From an uncultured Pseudomonadales bacterium (GTDB taxonomy: Bacteria; Pseudomonadota; Gammaproteobacteria; Pseudomonadales; Azotimanducaceae), in the NCBI GenBank assembly GCA_951813515.1, contig OX638346.1, positions 3,155,617-3,219,616 on the forward strand: DNA of 64,000 nucleotides, written 5' to 3'. The notes beneath the pieces are model-generated. The model was not told the DNA's origin. It worked only from the letters and a program-made list of their open reading frames with translations, and ran no database searches. How positions within the stretch are numbered: the first letter of the stretch is position 1; each line of letters opens with the position of its first letter. The translations under genes were made by a program, and so were the position numbers. Of this stretch, positions 43,503 to 51,370 are shown piece by piece.

Positions 43503-45857
43503 ATGGAATTGTTGACAGGTTTCTTCGACTTCCTGTTGGGGTCGTTCCTGCTGCTGTCGCCCATGCTGCTGCTCGGGCTGTTCCTGTCGGGCCTGATCCA
43601 TGTCTTCATCTCTCGCGACGCCATCCTCAACTGGTTTCGCGACGAAAGCCTGAAATCCGTTTCTACCAGCGCCGCCATCGGCGTACCCATGCCTCTCTGC
43701 AGTTGTTCCGTCGTGCCCGTCGTGGCGGAGATGCGCAGAAAGGGCGCATCGCGTTCATCCTGCATGTCGTTTCTGATAACCGCCCCCGAGACCGGGGCGG
43801 ATTCGATCCTGGTGACGAACGCGTTCTTCGGATGGATCGTGGCGATTGTCCGTCCGATCATCAGCTTCATCACTGCGGTAGTCGCCGGCATTTTCTGTAT
43901 CGGCCTGATTCGGGACGATCGCGAGGAAGCCCCCGCGAGCGACCATGGCCACGACCACGGCGACCACGACCACGGCGACCACGACCACGGCGACCACGAC
44001 CACGGCGACCACGACCATGGCGACCACGACCATGGCGATCACGGTCATGACCACGACCACTACACGCACGAGTCGCTGATTCCGGACTCGGACGATTGCT
44101 ACGTCAGTCCGCAACAACTCAAGACCTCGGCGACAAATTGGGTCAAGAGAACGGCGACGGCGGCGGAAAGATGGAAGTCCGCGAGCTGGATCAAGCCGGA
44201 GTTCTACAAGGAGTCGATCGCAGAAAGGGAGTCTGCGGAATCTGGCGAGCAGGACGTCAGTGGCACGACCGAGCACCTCGACTTCAAGAGAATCGTCAGG
44301 CACATCTTTCGCTACGGTTTCGTGGAGATCGCGGACGATATCCTATTCGCGCTGCTCGTCGGCATCGCCCTCGGCGCGGTGCTATTCCTCGCGATACCAA
44401 GCGACCTGATGGACAACGAATACGCTCGCTGGTGGTCCTATCCGGTCATGGTCCTCGTGGGTATTCCCCTGTATATCTGCGCATCCGCGAGTACGCCCAT
44501 CGCCGCCGCGCTCGTAGCCAAGGGATTCAGCCCCGGGGCCGGGTTGATATTCCTGATGACGGGCCCCGCGACGAATACCGGGACCATCGCCATCATCGTC
44601 AGCCAGTTCGGTGCCCGCTTCGCGTCCATCTACGTCGGCATTGTCATCGCCGTAACCGTCGTGCTGGGCATTCTCATCGATGTCCTGATCCTGGCGGCTG
44701 GCCTGTCCATTTCGGTGAACCTGGAAGCTTCCGACTCGCCGGCCATATTTCTCATCCAGTGGACCGGCGCCATCGCTCTTGTTGCCCTTATCGTCTGGCG
44801 TTTCCGCGCCGGGGCTCTGAAGAGCGGGTACGACGACATGCTGCTCAACGTTCGACCGGTGTTCAGGACCTGGGGACGGGCGTGGTCGCGCCTGACCCGG
44901 GGTCGTGTTATCCGCGGCGTGTTTTCCGCCCGGACGCCGGTGGGCATGGGACTCACCGTCCTGATCATCGTCGCGTTCCTCGGCACGGGTTTCGTTTCGG
45001 TGCCGCCCAACTCGGTGGGCTACGGTCGTCTGCTGGGCGAGGTTGTCTGGAAGGACCAGCAGCCGGGACTCCACTATTTCGCTCCCCGCCCCTTCGTCCA
45101 GGTCGACAAGTGGCCGGTCCGGGAAGTGAAGTCGATCATGTCGGGAGAGGCCCACGAGTACGTGTCCGGCGACCTGAATCTCGTTTCGCTGGACATCGGC
45201 GTGCAGTATCGGGTGACGGACCCCTACAGGTATCACTATCGAACGACGGACCCGGAACATGTCATCGAGGGCGTCGTAAGAGACCATGTGCGATCCTTCG
45301 TGTCGGCCAGAACCCTGGAGCAGCTACTCAACGTGCACCGGGTTGCCCTTGAGAAACACGTCACCGCGTTGTTCGAGACACCTGGCTATCCGCATCCGCA
45401 TGCCGCGACTCTCGAAACGGTCGAACTCGTAAAGGTGAGCCTGGTGGGCATCGAGCCCGTCGCGGAAGCCATGAATGCCTTTCGGGATGTATCGAGCGCG
45501 CAGGAAGACAAGGAACGGATCATCGTCAACGCGCAACGGTACCTCGCGGCGTTGACCCCCCAGGCGCACGGCAACGCAGAGTACGAAGTGGAGCAGGCGG
45601 ACGGCGAGGCGTACAGGAGAGTGGCCACGGCGGGGGCTGAAGCCTACGCGATCGAAACGGTGGCCGCCGCGGTACGCGGCGCGCCGGACGTTCTCCGCAA
45701 CATGCTATGGCGCGAAAAGCTGGAAACGGCGCTATCCGGAAATCCCAAGATCATCGTGCCCACGAAGGAGAGCTTGGACAAGGTGGCGCTCTGGAAGAGA
45801 AGATCGCCTGATTCCGGCGCCAACCAAAACCACCACTCCGGGAGGGAAGGACAATGA
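43503..45857 (+). CDS. Cu/Zn-efflux-type permease fused to an SPFH (HflK-like) domain
   Basis: 784 residues in one uninterrupted frame. Residues 1-470 are a DUF318/ArsP_1-like permease (the group labelled SO_0444 Cu/Zn efflux). It shows the metal motif MPLCSCSVVPV (C66, C68), a loop with 18 histidines in 147-189, and a second half with ICASASTPIAAAL and GPATNTG. A further TM (482-497) leads into an SPFH/Band-7 domain of about 230 residues (VPPNSVGYGRLLGEVVWKDQQPGLHY, LDIGVQYRVTDPYRYHY, IEGVVRDHVRSFVSARTLEQLL) ending in an HflK-like tail (MLWREKLETAL..KIIVPTK). The next gene overlaps its stop by ATGA. Metal export or sequestration inside a membrane microdomain is my inference; I know of no described fusion like this. 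Confidence 0.85.
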   Translation: MELLTGFFDFLLGSFLLLSPMLLLGLFLSGLIHVFISRDAILNWFRDESLKSVSTSAAIGVPMPLCSCSVVPVVAEMRRKGASRSSCMSFLITAPETGADSILVTNAFFGWIVAIVRPIISFITAVVAGIFCIGLIRDDREEAPASDHGHDHGDHDHGDHDHGDHDHGDHDHGDHDHGDHGHDHDHYTHESLIPDSDDCYVSPQQLKTSATNWVKRTATAAERWKSASWIKPEFYKESIAERESAESGEQDVSGTTEHLDFKRIVRHIFRYGFVEIADDILFALLVGIALGAVLFLAIPSDLMDNEYARWWSYPVMVLVGIPLYICASASTPIAAALVAKGFSPGAGLIFLMTGPATNTGTIAIIVSQFGARFASIYVGIVIAVTVVLGILIDVLILAAGLSISVNLEASDSPAIFLIQWTGAIALVALIVWRFRAGALKSGYDDMLLNVRPVFRTWGRAWSRLTRGRVIRGVFSARTPVGMGLTVLIIVAFLGTGFVSVPPNSVGYGRLLGEVVWKDQQPGLHYFAPRPFVQVDKWPVREVKSIMSGEAHEYVSGDLNLVSLDIGVQYRVTDPYRYHYRTTDPEHVIEGVVRDHVRSFVSARTLEQLLNVHRVALEKHVTALFETPGYPHPHAATLETVELVKVSLVGIEPVAEAMNAFRDVSSAQEDKERIIVNAQRYLAALTPQAHGNAEYEVEQADGEAYRRVATAGAEAYAIETVAAAVRGAPDVLRNMLWREKLETALSGNPKIIVPTKESLDKVALWKRRSPDSGANQNHHSGREGQ
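43941..44069 (+). repeat. 15-bp tandem repeat encoding a histidine-rich loop
   Basis: GACCACGACCACGGC is repeated about seven times with small variations, coding for the pentapeptide DHDHG. It lies between TM segments of the permease, so the loop probably collects Zn, Cu or Ni. Copy number may vary between strains. Confidence 0.85.
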
Positions 45858-46747
45858 CGGTGAACGGAAAACGCGTCGCTGCAACGATTGCCGTGATCGC
45901 CCTGGGCGTGGTCGCGTGGGATAGTTTCTTCATCATCGACGAGACGCAACAGGGCGTGTTGACGCACTTCGGCAAGATTTCTCCCCCGGTCCGACAACCC
46001 GGTTTCCACCTGAAGTGGCCCCGGCCCGTTTCCAGAATCTACAAGGTCGATCGCCGTATTCAGACGCTCACGGATACCGCGCACGAACTGATCACGGAGG
46101 ACCAGAAGAGCATCCTGATCGATGGCTACGTGCTTTGGCGGGTAGTCGACCCGATTGTCTTCGTCGAGGCGATCCGGACGGGAGAGCGGGCGCAGGAGCG
46201 ATTGCGGGATCTATATCTTTCCAGCAGCGGCATCATCATCAGCAACAAGGCAAGGGACGCCTTCATCGGTCTGGGGCTGGAACATGAGGACCTGGGCGAA
46301 GCATCCAGGGAAATACGCGCGCGCATGGAACCGGTCGCAATGGAAAGCTATGGCGTCGAAGTGCTTCGGGCCGGAATTGTCGAATACACGCTGCCAGTGG
46401 AAAACCGGCCGAGCGTGATTGATCGCATGATCTCCGAACGTGCGCGCATCGCTGCGCGGTATCGCAGCGAAGGCGAGGAAATGGCAATCCGCATCGAAGC
46501 GCTCGCCATCAACGAGCACGAGAAACTGCTTGCCGATGCGCACGCGGAAGCGACCACCATCCTGGGCGAGGCAGAGGCCGAAGCGGTGGCGTTGCTCGGA
46601 CAGGCGTACCGGGCGGATCCGGAGTTCTACAAGTTCATTCGCGCCCTTGACAGCTACGACCTGATCATCGACAGGAATACTACGCTCATGCTGCCGGCCG
46701 ACAACGAGTTGTTCAAATACCTCGACAGCAAGGAGATACCCGATTAG
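45854..46747 (+). CDS. SPFH family protein, HflC-like
   Basis: 297 residues. One N-terminal TM (VAATIAVIALGVVAWDSFFII), then the SPFH domain (DETQQGVLTHFGKISPPVRQPGFHLKWP, DGYVLWRVVDPIVFVEAI) and an Ala/Glu-rich coiled coil (NEHEKLLADAHAEATTILGEAEAEAVALLGQAYRADPEFYKF), with the PEFY.F..SL-like end common to HflC. HflC normally pairs with HflK to form a cage around the FtsH protease. No ftsH is here; the partners are the fused permease (ATGA overlap) and the next gene. Good ribosome site GGGAGGGAAGG. Confidence 0.9.
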   Translation: MTVNGKRVAATIAVIALGVVAWDSFFIIDETQQGVLTHFGKISPPVRQPGFHLKWPRPVSRIYKVDRRIQTLTDTAHELITEDQKSILIDGYVLWRVVDPIVFVEAIRTGERAQERLRDLYLSSSGIIISNKARDAFIGLGLEHEDLGEASREIRARMEPVAMESYGVEVLRAGIVEYTLPVENRPSVIDRMISERARIAARYRSEGEEMAIRIEALAINEHEKLLADAHAEATTILGEAEAEAVALLGQAYRADPEFYKFIRALDSYDLIIDRNTTLMLPADNELFKYLDSKEIPD

Positions 46748-46760
46748 CCGGGCTCGAGCG

Positions 46761-48092
46761 ATGAGCGAACACAACGACGAACAGACCTCCTCCGCGTCCA
46801 GCCTGCCCCCAAGCACGCGCGCCATCTATGCGTCGTTCGATTTCTTCGGACGGCATCGCAGGCGACTCGTCGAGGGCTTCGTCGCAGCGATCGTCCTGAT
46901 CGTGCTGGCGAGCGGCATCTACGTGGTGAAGAAGGAAGAGCAGGCTGTACTCACGCGATTTGGCAAGGTGATCAATCCGGAGGTCGGTCCTGGCGTACAT
47001 TACAGCATCCCGATCATTGATCGGGCCCATATTTCCCCGGTCAAACGCATAGTCCGCTACCAGGTCTCGAGCAACGAAGGCGGCCAGATCAATTTCACGA
47101 TCCTGTCGGGAGACACGAACCTCCTGGAAATAGACCTGGCCCTGCAGTACAGGATCGACAACCTCAGGAACTATCTCTTCGCTTCGGCCGCTCCGCGCAT
47201 GCTGGTCACCATGCTCGCGCGCGAGGAGTTGGTCAACATCATCGGTCAGAACTTCATAGACCTGATACTCACCTCGAACCGGAACATCATTCAACGCCAT
47301 CTGTTCGATGCCGTGACTAGGCACCTGGATTCCCAGGACATCGGCGTCGAACTTGTCGCCCTCGAAATCGTCGATGTGCGACCGATCGAGGAGACGCTGG
47401 ACGCTTTCCGCGACGTCAACGATGCGATCGCGGAACGGATGCAGGCGGTGAGCCAGGCGAATCGCAAGAGGGAACAACTGATTCTGAGAGCAAAGGGACA
47501 GGCGGATGCGTTGGTGATGAATGCCAGGGCAAATGCCCGCGAACGGGTCGTCCAGGCCGGGAGCAGCGCGGGCGCGTTCACGGCATTGCTGGAGAAGTAC
47601 AGGGAGGACCCGCAGCAGGTTGCGATCACTCGGTATTGGCAACGCATGCGCACCATCTTCTCCGAGGCGAGCCTGTCGGCGGTCAACCCGGGCAATCAGT
47701 CCACCATCGACATCAACATGATCGACGGCGTGTCAGGTTTTCCGCCAGCGATCGCGGCGTTGGCGGAGGCGCCTGCGCCTTCGGAAAGAGCCGACGACCG
47801 ACCGTTGCTGGCGTCAACCGCGGTGACGAACGTCCACAGGATCGAAACGGTCGAAAAAGACAGCCCTGCGATGGATGGCCAGTTTCACAGGGAACGCGCA
47901 GAGCGTGACCACCTGCAGTCGGCGAGGCCCCGATCGCTGATCTTTGACTCGCCTTCCATATTTACCCATAGCCATGTTCCACGGCAGGGCAAGACCGTCG
48001 AGGCCGCGCCGAAACAAAAGCCCATGGTCGAAGTGATCGCCGAGGAAGCCGAGGCGGATGAAGGTGACACACATGGCCAAGCCGGAAACTAA
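46761..48092 (+). CDS. SPFH family protein, HflK-like, with C-terminal extension
   Basis: 443 residues. A short cytoplasmic head, one TM (LVEGFVAAIVLIVLASGIYVV), SPFH domain (KKEEQAVLTRFGKVINPEVGPGVHYSIP, LALQYRIDNLRNYLF), coiled coil (SQANRKREQLILRAKGQADALVMNARANARERV), and HflK-like QVAITRYWQRMRTIF. The last 120 residues are a low-complexity extension with scattered His and many Glu, absent from ordinary HflK. It likely assembles with the HflC-like protein and the SPFH part of the permease into a ring or cage. The binding-protein gene overlaps its 3' end. Confidence 0.88.
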   Translation: MSEHNDEQTSSASSLPPSTRAIYASFDFFGRHRRRLVEGFVAAIVLIVLASGIYVVKKEEQAVLTRFGKVINPEVGPGVHYSIPIIDRAHISPVKRIVRYQVSSNEGGQINFTILSGDTNLLEIDLALQYRIDNLRNYLFASAAPRMLVTMLAREELVNIIGQNFIDLILTSNRNIIQRHLFDAVTRHLDSQDIGVELVALEIVDVRPIEETLDAFRDVNDAIAERMQAVSQANRKREQLILRAKGQADALVMNARANARERVVQAGSSAGAFTALLEKYREDPQQVAITRYWQRMRTIFSEASLSAVNPGNQSTIDINMIDGVSGFPPAIAALAEAPAPSERADDRPLLASTAVTNVHRIETVEKDSPAMDGQFHRERAERDHLQSARPRSLIFDSPSIFTHSHVPRQGKTVEAAPKQKPMVEVIAEEAEADEGDTHGQAGN

Positions 48093-49302
48093 CGTCACTA
48101 GGTCCGTCGACCTGTGTCGCCTCCTTTGCCGAGGGCGCGGGCTGTGGCTATCCATCGGCATCGCGCTGTTGGCCGGACTGCCGTCGGCAGCGGATATGGG
48201 ACTCGACCCCACCACGGTCACGTTTGGACAGAGCGCCTGTTATACGGGACCGAACAGCGACCTCGGGCTGCGTTACCGGTCCGGAATCCTCGCGGCATTC
48301 GACCTGCAGAATGAACGCGGTGGCGTCAAGGGCAAGTCGTTGGAACTGTTGGCTCTGGACGATGGTTACGAGCCGGGGCGCGCGGCGGCCAACGCGGATC
48401 GATTCGTCGCCGAAGATGACGTGTTCGCAGTGATCGGAGGTGTGGGAACGCCGACGGCGAAACGGATTGCGCCGATATTGCGGACGGCCAAAGTGCCTTT
48501 CATCGGCCACGTGACGGGCGCTGACTTTCTGCGGGATCTCAGGCGATTTCCCAATGTCGTCAATCTGCGGGCAGGCTACGATGACGAAACCCGCAAACTG
48601 GTCGAGCACATCGTCAAGGATCGCGGCAAGAGCAGGTTCGGCGTGATCTACCAGGACGACGCCTTCGGACGCTCCGTGCTCCGAAACTACAAGGCGGTAC
48701 TCGACGAGCACAACCTTCCGATCTTGGCCAAGGCCGTATTTTCGCGCAACACGCATGCGGTACACGCGGGGCTTTTCTCGCTGGCGAAGGCCGACCTGGA
48801 CGCGATCCTGATCGTCGGCACCTACGCCAGCAATTCAGAGATCATCAACACGGCGAGTGCCCTGGGCCATGATTACATCATGGCCAACCTCTCCTTCGTC
48901 CTGTCCGACGAACTGCGCAGACGGGTTGACGCGCCTAGCGACAAGATTCTTGTAACCGAGGTAATGCCGGATCCAAAGGAGTCGAACAGTCGGTTTGTCC
49001 AGAGTTTTCATCGAGACATGCGGGCGCGCTACGGCGAGCCGGCTGCGGCGGACCTGCTCAGCGAGGTGACCCTCGAGGGCTACTTGCTGGGTCGCTTTGT
49101 CATCGGCGTGCTGGAGCGCATGGAGGATCCGTGGACGCGAGAGGGATTCCTCGCCACCGCCCTGACGTCGGGGCCGTTGGCCGTTGACGACTGGATCGTA
49201 CATTTCGCGCCTGGGACGAACACGGGATCAGACTACATCAGGTTGATCGATCTCGGTGACGGCGATTCCGACAAAGGAGGATTGGCCCTTGAAGAAGGTT
49301 GA
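48073..49302 (+). CDS. ABC-type branched-chain-amino-acid-like substrate-binding protein
   Basis: 409 residues of the type I periplasmic binding fold (Peripla_BP_6): signal peptide (LWLSIGIALLAGLPSAA), TVTFGQSACYTGPNSDLGLRYRSGILAAFDLQNERGGVKGK, VFAVIGGVGTPTAKRIAPIL and GVIYQDDAFGRSV. Such proteins deliver amino acids, amides or urea to an ABC importer, or act as sensors. No permease or ATPase gene is nearby, and it overlaps hflK-like and the following membrane gene, so here it is a component of the SPFH/metal operon. ATG 48073 has AAGGTG upstream; ATG 48058 does not. Confidence 0.87.
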   Translation: MAKPETNVTRSVDLCRLLCRGRGLWLSIGIALLAGLPSAADMGLDPTTVTFGQSACYTGPNSDLGLRYRSGILAAFDLQNERGGVKGKSLELLALDDGYEPGRAAANADRFVAEDDVFAVIGGVGTPTAKRIAPILRTAKVPFIGHVTGADFLRDLRRFPNVVNLRAGYDDETRKLVEHIVKDRGKSRFGVIYQDDAFGRSVLRNYKAVLDEHNLPILAKAVFSRNTHAVHAGLFSLAKADLDAILIVGTYASNSEIINTASALGHDYIMANLSFVLSDELRRRVDAPSDKILVTEVMPDPKESNSRFVQSFHRDMRARYGEPAAADLLSEVTLEGYLLGRFVIGVLERMEDPWTREGFLATALTSGPLAVDDWIVHFAPGTNTGSDYIRLIDLGDGDSDKGGLALEEG

Positions 49303-49777
49303 CGAGTTCTCCGCTGAGGAGATCGGCGAGGAGTGGTTGCGCGAACTCTACAAGGTGGTGGCCCAGCGCCGTGGCGTGATGTTCAGGCTGATCACCGAGT
49401 CGACGCGCCTGCTTCTGCTCGGCAATGCCGGCGGAGCGGCGCTGATCGTGGGGTTCATGAGCACTTCCTCCGGAAATGAGGATTCCGGCTACCACTGGCT
49501 CGCCCTGATCACGCTCACCGTCTTCGCTGTCGGAATTCTCTCGTCGGCTCTGACCATGATTCTGGTGGCCCTGGTGTCGGTGAAGGAAGCGCACGGCGCG
49601 GAGAACGGACTGAAAAGGTTCGTGGACGGCGAAATAGACCGATCGGAAGCGTTGTTCACCGTCCAGGCCGAGACTTTTCGGATTGCGGACTTCGCCACGA
49701 TATCCGGGGTCGTCAGCGCTGCCGGTTTCATGCTGGGAGGACTCATCAGCATCCTTTTGTTGATGATTTACTTCTAA
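49289..49777 (+). CDS. Three-TM membrane protein of unknown function
   Basis: 162 residues from TTG 49289, which AAAGGAGG precedes by eight bases; it overlaps the binding-protein stop by 14 bases. A charged cytoplasmic N-terminal helix (FSAEEIGEEWLRELYKVVAQRR) is followed by TM1 (GNAGGAALIVGFM), TM2 (WLALITLTVFAVGILSSALTMIL), an acidic loop, and TM3 (SGVVSAAGFMLGGLISILLLMIYF). No family recognised. The strict coupling indicates that it works with the SPFH/binding-protein set. Confidence 0.72.
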   Translation: MKKVDEFSAEEIGEEWLRELYKVVAQRRGVMFRLITESTRLLLLGNAGGAALIVGFMSTSSGNEDSGYHWLALITLTVFAVGILSSALTMILVALVSVKEAHGAENGLKRFVDGEIDRSEALFTVQAETFRIADFATISGVVSAAGFMLGGLISILLLMIYF

Positions 49778-49868
49778 CCCAGCAACAGCCCAAGACTCGC
49801 GCCCAGTGTTCCCAATCAGCCACCTGAGTCCCCTGGACATGCTCCGGAAACGCCGCTAGGTCCACACC

Positions 49869-50708
49869 ATGGAATCGAACGCCCCGCTACTGCTCGTCGG
49901 CTACATGGTCGGCATCTTCGTGGCTGCGATCATCGGCGGGAAACTGTCCGAACTCGGCACGATGACGCATACGCGTGTCCAGGTCGTGATGAGCCTGGTG
50001 GCAGGATTCATCCTCGGCATGGCCGTGTTTCACCTGCTCCCGCACAGTCTGGAGCGTGTTGAGGGCCACGACGGCATGGTTGCGGCAGCCGGATGGATGA
50101 TGCTCGGAATGGTGGTGATGGTTGTCCTGCTGCGCGTTCTCCGTTTTCATCAGCACGACTTGAGCAGCGAGGGCAGCGATGCTCATGGTGGTCACGAACA
50201 CGACCACGCGGGTATCAGTTCGAGCAGCCTTCTGGGTATTGCGTTAGGACTCAGCCTGCACACCGTCACCGAGGGCGCCGCCCTGGGCGCCAGCGTACGG
50301 ATTGACGAAGGGCTGCTGCCGGGCCTGGCGGTCTTTATCGCCATCATGCTGCACAAACCACTGGACGCGTACTCCATCATCGGGATGATGAACTCCGGGG
50401 GTTTTGGCCTTCGCGCGCGCAACCTTTCCAACATCGGATTCGCCTTGCTCTGCCCGGTCGTCGCCGCCGCAAGCTTCTGGGGTGTGGGCATGCTCGGCCA
50501 CCTGGAAGAAGGGGTTGTGATCGGCTATACGCTGGCTTTCGCGACAGGTGCTTTCCTGTGCATCTCCTTGAGCGATCTGCTGCCGGAAATCCATTTCCAT
50601 AGCCATGATCGCGGCAAGCTCCTGTTGGCCTTCCTCCTGGGTATTGGGCTCGCGTATGCGCTGTCGTTCGTGGAGGGAGGAACCGTCCACGAATTGGAAG
50701 CACATTAG
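49869..50708 (+). CDS. ZIP family metal transporter
   Basis: 279 residues, eight TM segments. The metal-site helices TM4 (LSLHTVTEGAALG, HxxxEG) and TM5 (HKPLDAYSI) are recognisable, with the usual TM5 HxxxE changed to HKPLD. A histidine-rich loop (HGGHEHDHAG) lies between TM3 and TM4. ZIP proteins move Zn, Fe or Mn into the cytoplasm. 91 bases after the membrane-protein gene, on the same strand, probably the last gene of the operon. Direction (uptake) is opposite to that expected of the permease at the front. Confidence 0.9.
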   Translation: MESNAPLLLVGYMVGIFVAAIIGGKLSELGTMTHTRVQVVMSLVAGFILGMAVFHLLPHSLERVEGHDGMVAAAGWMMLGMVVMVVLLRVLRFHQHDLSSEGSDAHGGHEHDHAGISSSSLLGIALGLSLHTVTEGAALGASVRIDEGLLPGLAVFIAIMLHKPLDAYSIIGMMNSGGFGLRARNLSNIGFALLCPVVAAASFWGVGMLGHLEEGVVIGYTLAFATGAFLCISLSDLLPEIHFHSHDRGKLLLAFLLGIGLAYALSFVEGGTVHELEAH

Positions 50709-50846
50709 TAGAAGCGCCGCCCAGGCCCACCTACGATCCTGCGCCCTTGATCGGCACTTGCGTGCTATTAAACGGAGCAGATTTCTAGCCCCGGATTGCC
50801 GGGACGGTAGACCAACTGCGCCTTTCGCTTATCGCCCGACATGGGG

Positions 50847-51265
50847 CTAGAACTCAAACGCGAATCCGATCAGCGCACGGAAACCGGCTTCCTCTTCGGC
50901 GTGTCCGTCTTCCGGGGCGTCCGGCTCCGTTTCTGGCTCGCCAATTTCCTTCGCCCAACGCACGCCGATGTGCCACGAGAGGTTCGGCGTGGCGGCGAAA
51001 CCCAGCCGCACACCCCCGTGCAGGGCGTGGCGCGGCGGTTGTGCACCGTGGTCGGAACCCTGGTCAATCGCCGCGATCCACTCTCCCCGTATGCGGAGTT
51101 CCAGTCGATCGGTAAGACATACTCGCGCTCCAATTCTGTCCGCGTCAGCACCCGCCCTTTGGCACCGCCGAATATTTCGGCGTCCAGTTCAAACCCGTGT
51201 GGGACTTCGCCCTGCACGTTGCTCCTGTGCTTGTCATGCGAGCCTTGATGCTCATGTGTCGACAA
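50847..51265 (-). pseudogene. copB: copB-like copper-resistance outer-membrane protein, 3' remnant with frameshift
   Basis: The reverse strand first reads GFELDAEIFGGAKGRVLTRTELEREYVL. After a one-base loss near 51115 it continues in the next frame as TDRLELRIRGEWIAAIDQGSDHG, then WHIGVRWAKEIGE and ends ALIGFAFEF at a stop at 50847. The alternating barrel strands and VRWAKEIGE-like end match the C-terminal half of CopB-type proteins, which bind copper in the outer membrane. The N-terminal half is missing; the break is five bases from a mobile-element end. Non-functional. Confidence 0.65.
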
Positions 51266-51269
51266 GCGC

Positions 51270-51292
51270 CTTGGTGATGTATGCGGGTTAGT
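51270..51292. repeat. Solitary terminal-inverted-repeat relic of a mobile element
   Basis: CTTGGTGATGTATGCGGGTTAG is nearly identical to the right end of the MITE-like element at 61949-61970 and to the complement of its left end. It abuts the broken side of the copB remnant, suggesting that an insertion or deletion by this element removed the rest of copB. Confidence 0.6.
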
Positions 51293-51370
51293 CCGTGGGG
51301 AACAACACGACGGCCGACCGTTCGCCCAGGCGTGCGCGACTCGTGGTGTCCTGCATACGACTTCGTACAG

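Noticed and set aside
38647..44069. Two tandem-repeat tracts that could be read as CRISPR-like
   Set aside because: Units of 33 and 15 bases are contiguous without spacers and encode periodic protein sequence in frame; no cas genes.
50783..50852. Inverted repeat TTCTAGCCCC / GGGGCTAGAA between the ZIP gene and copB remnant
   Set aside because: Fifty-base spacing and no T-run make a terminator doubtful; ten bases could be chance.
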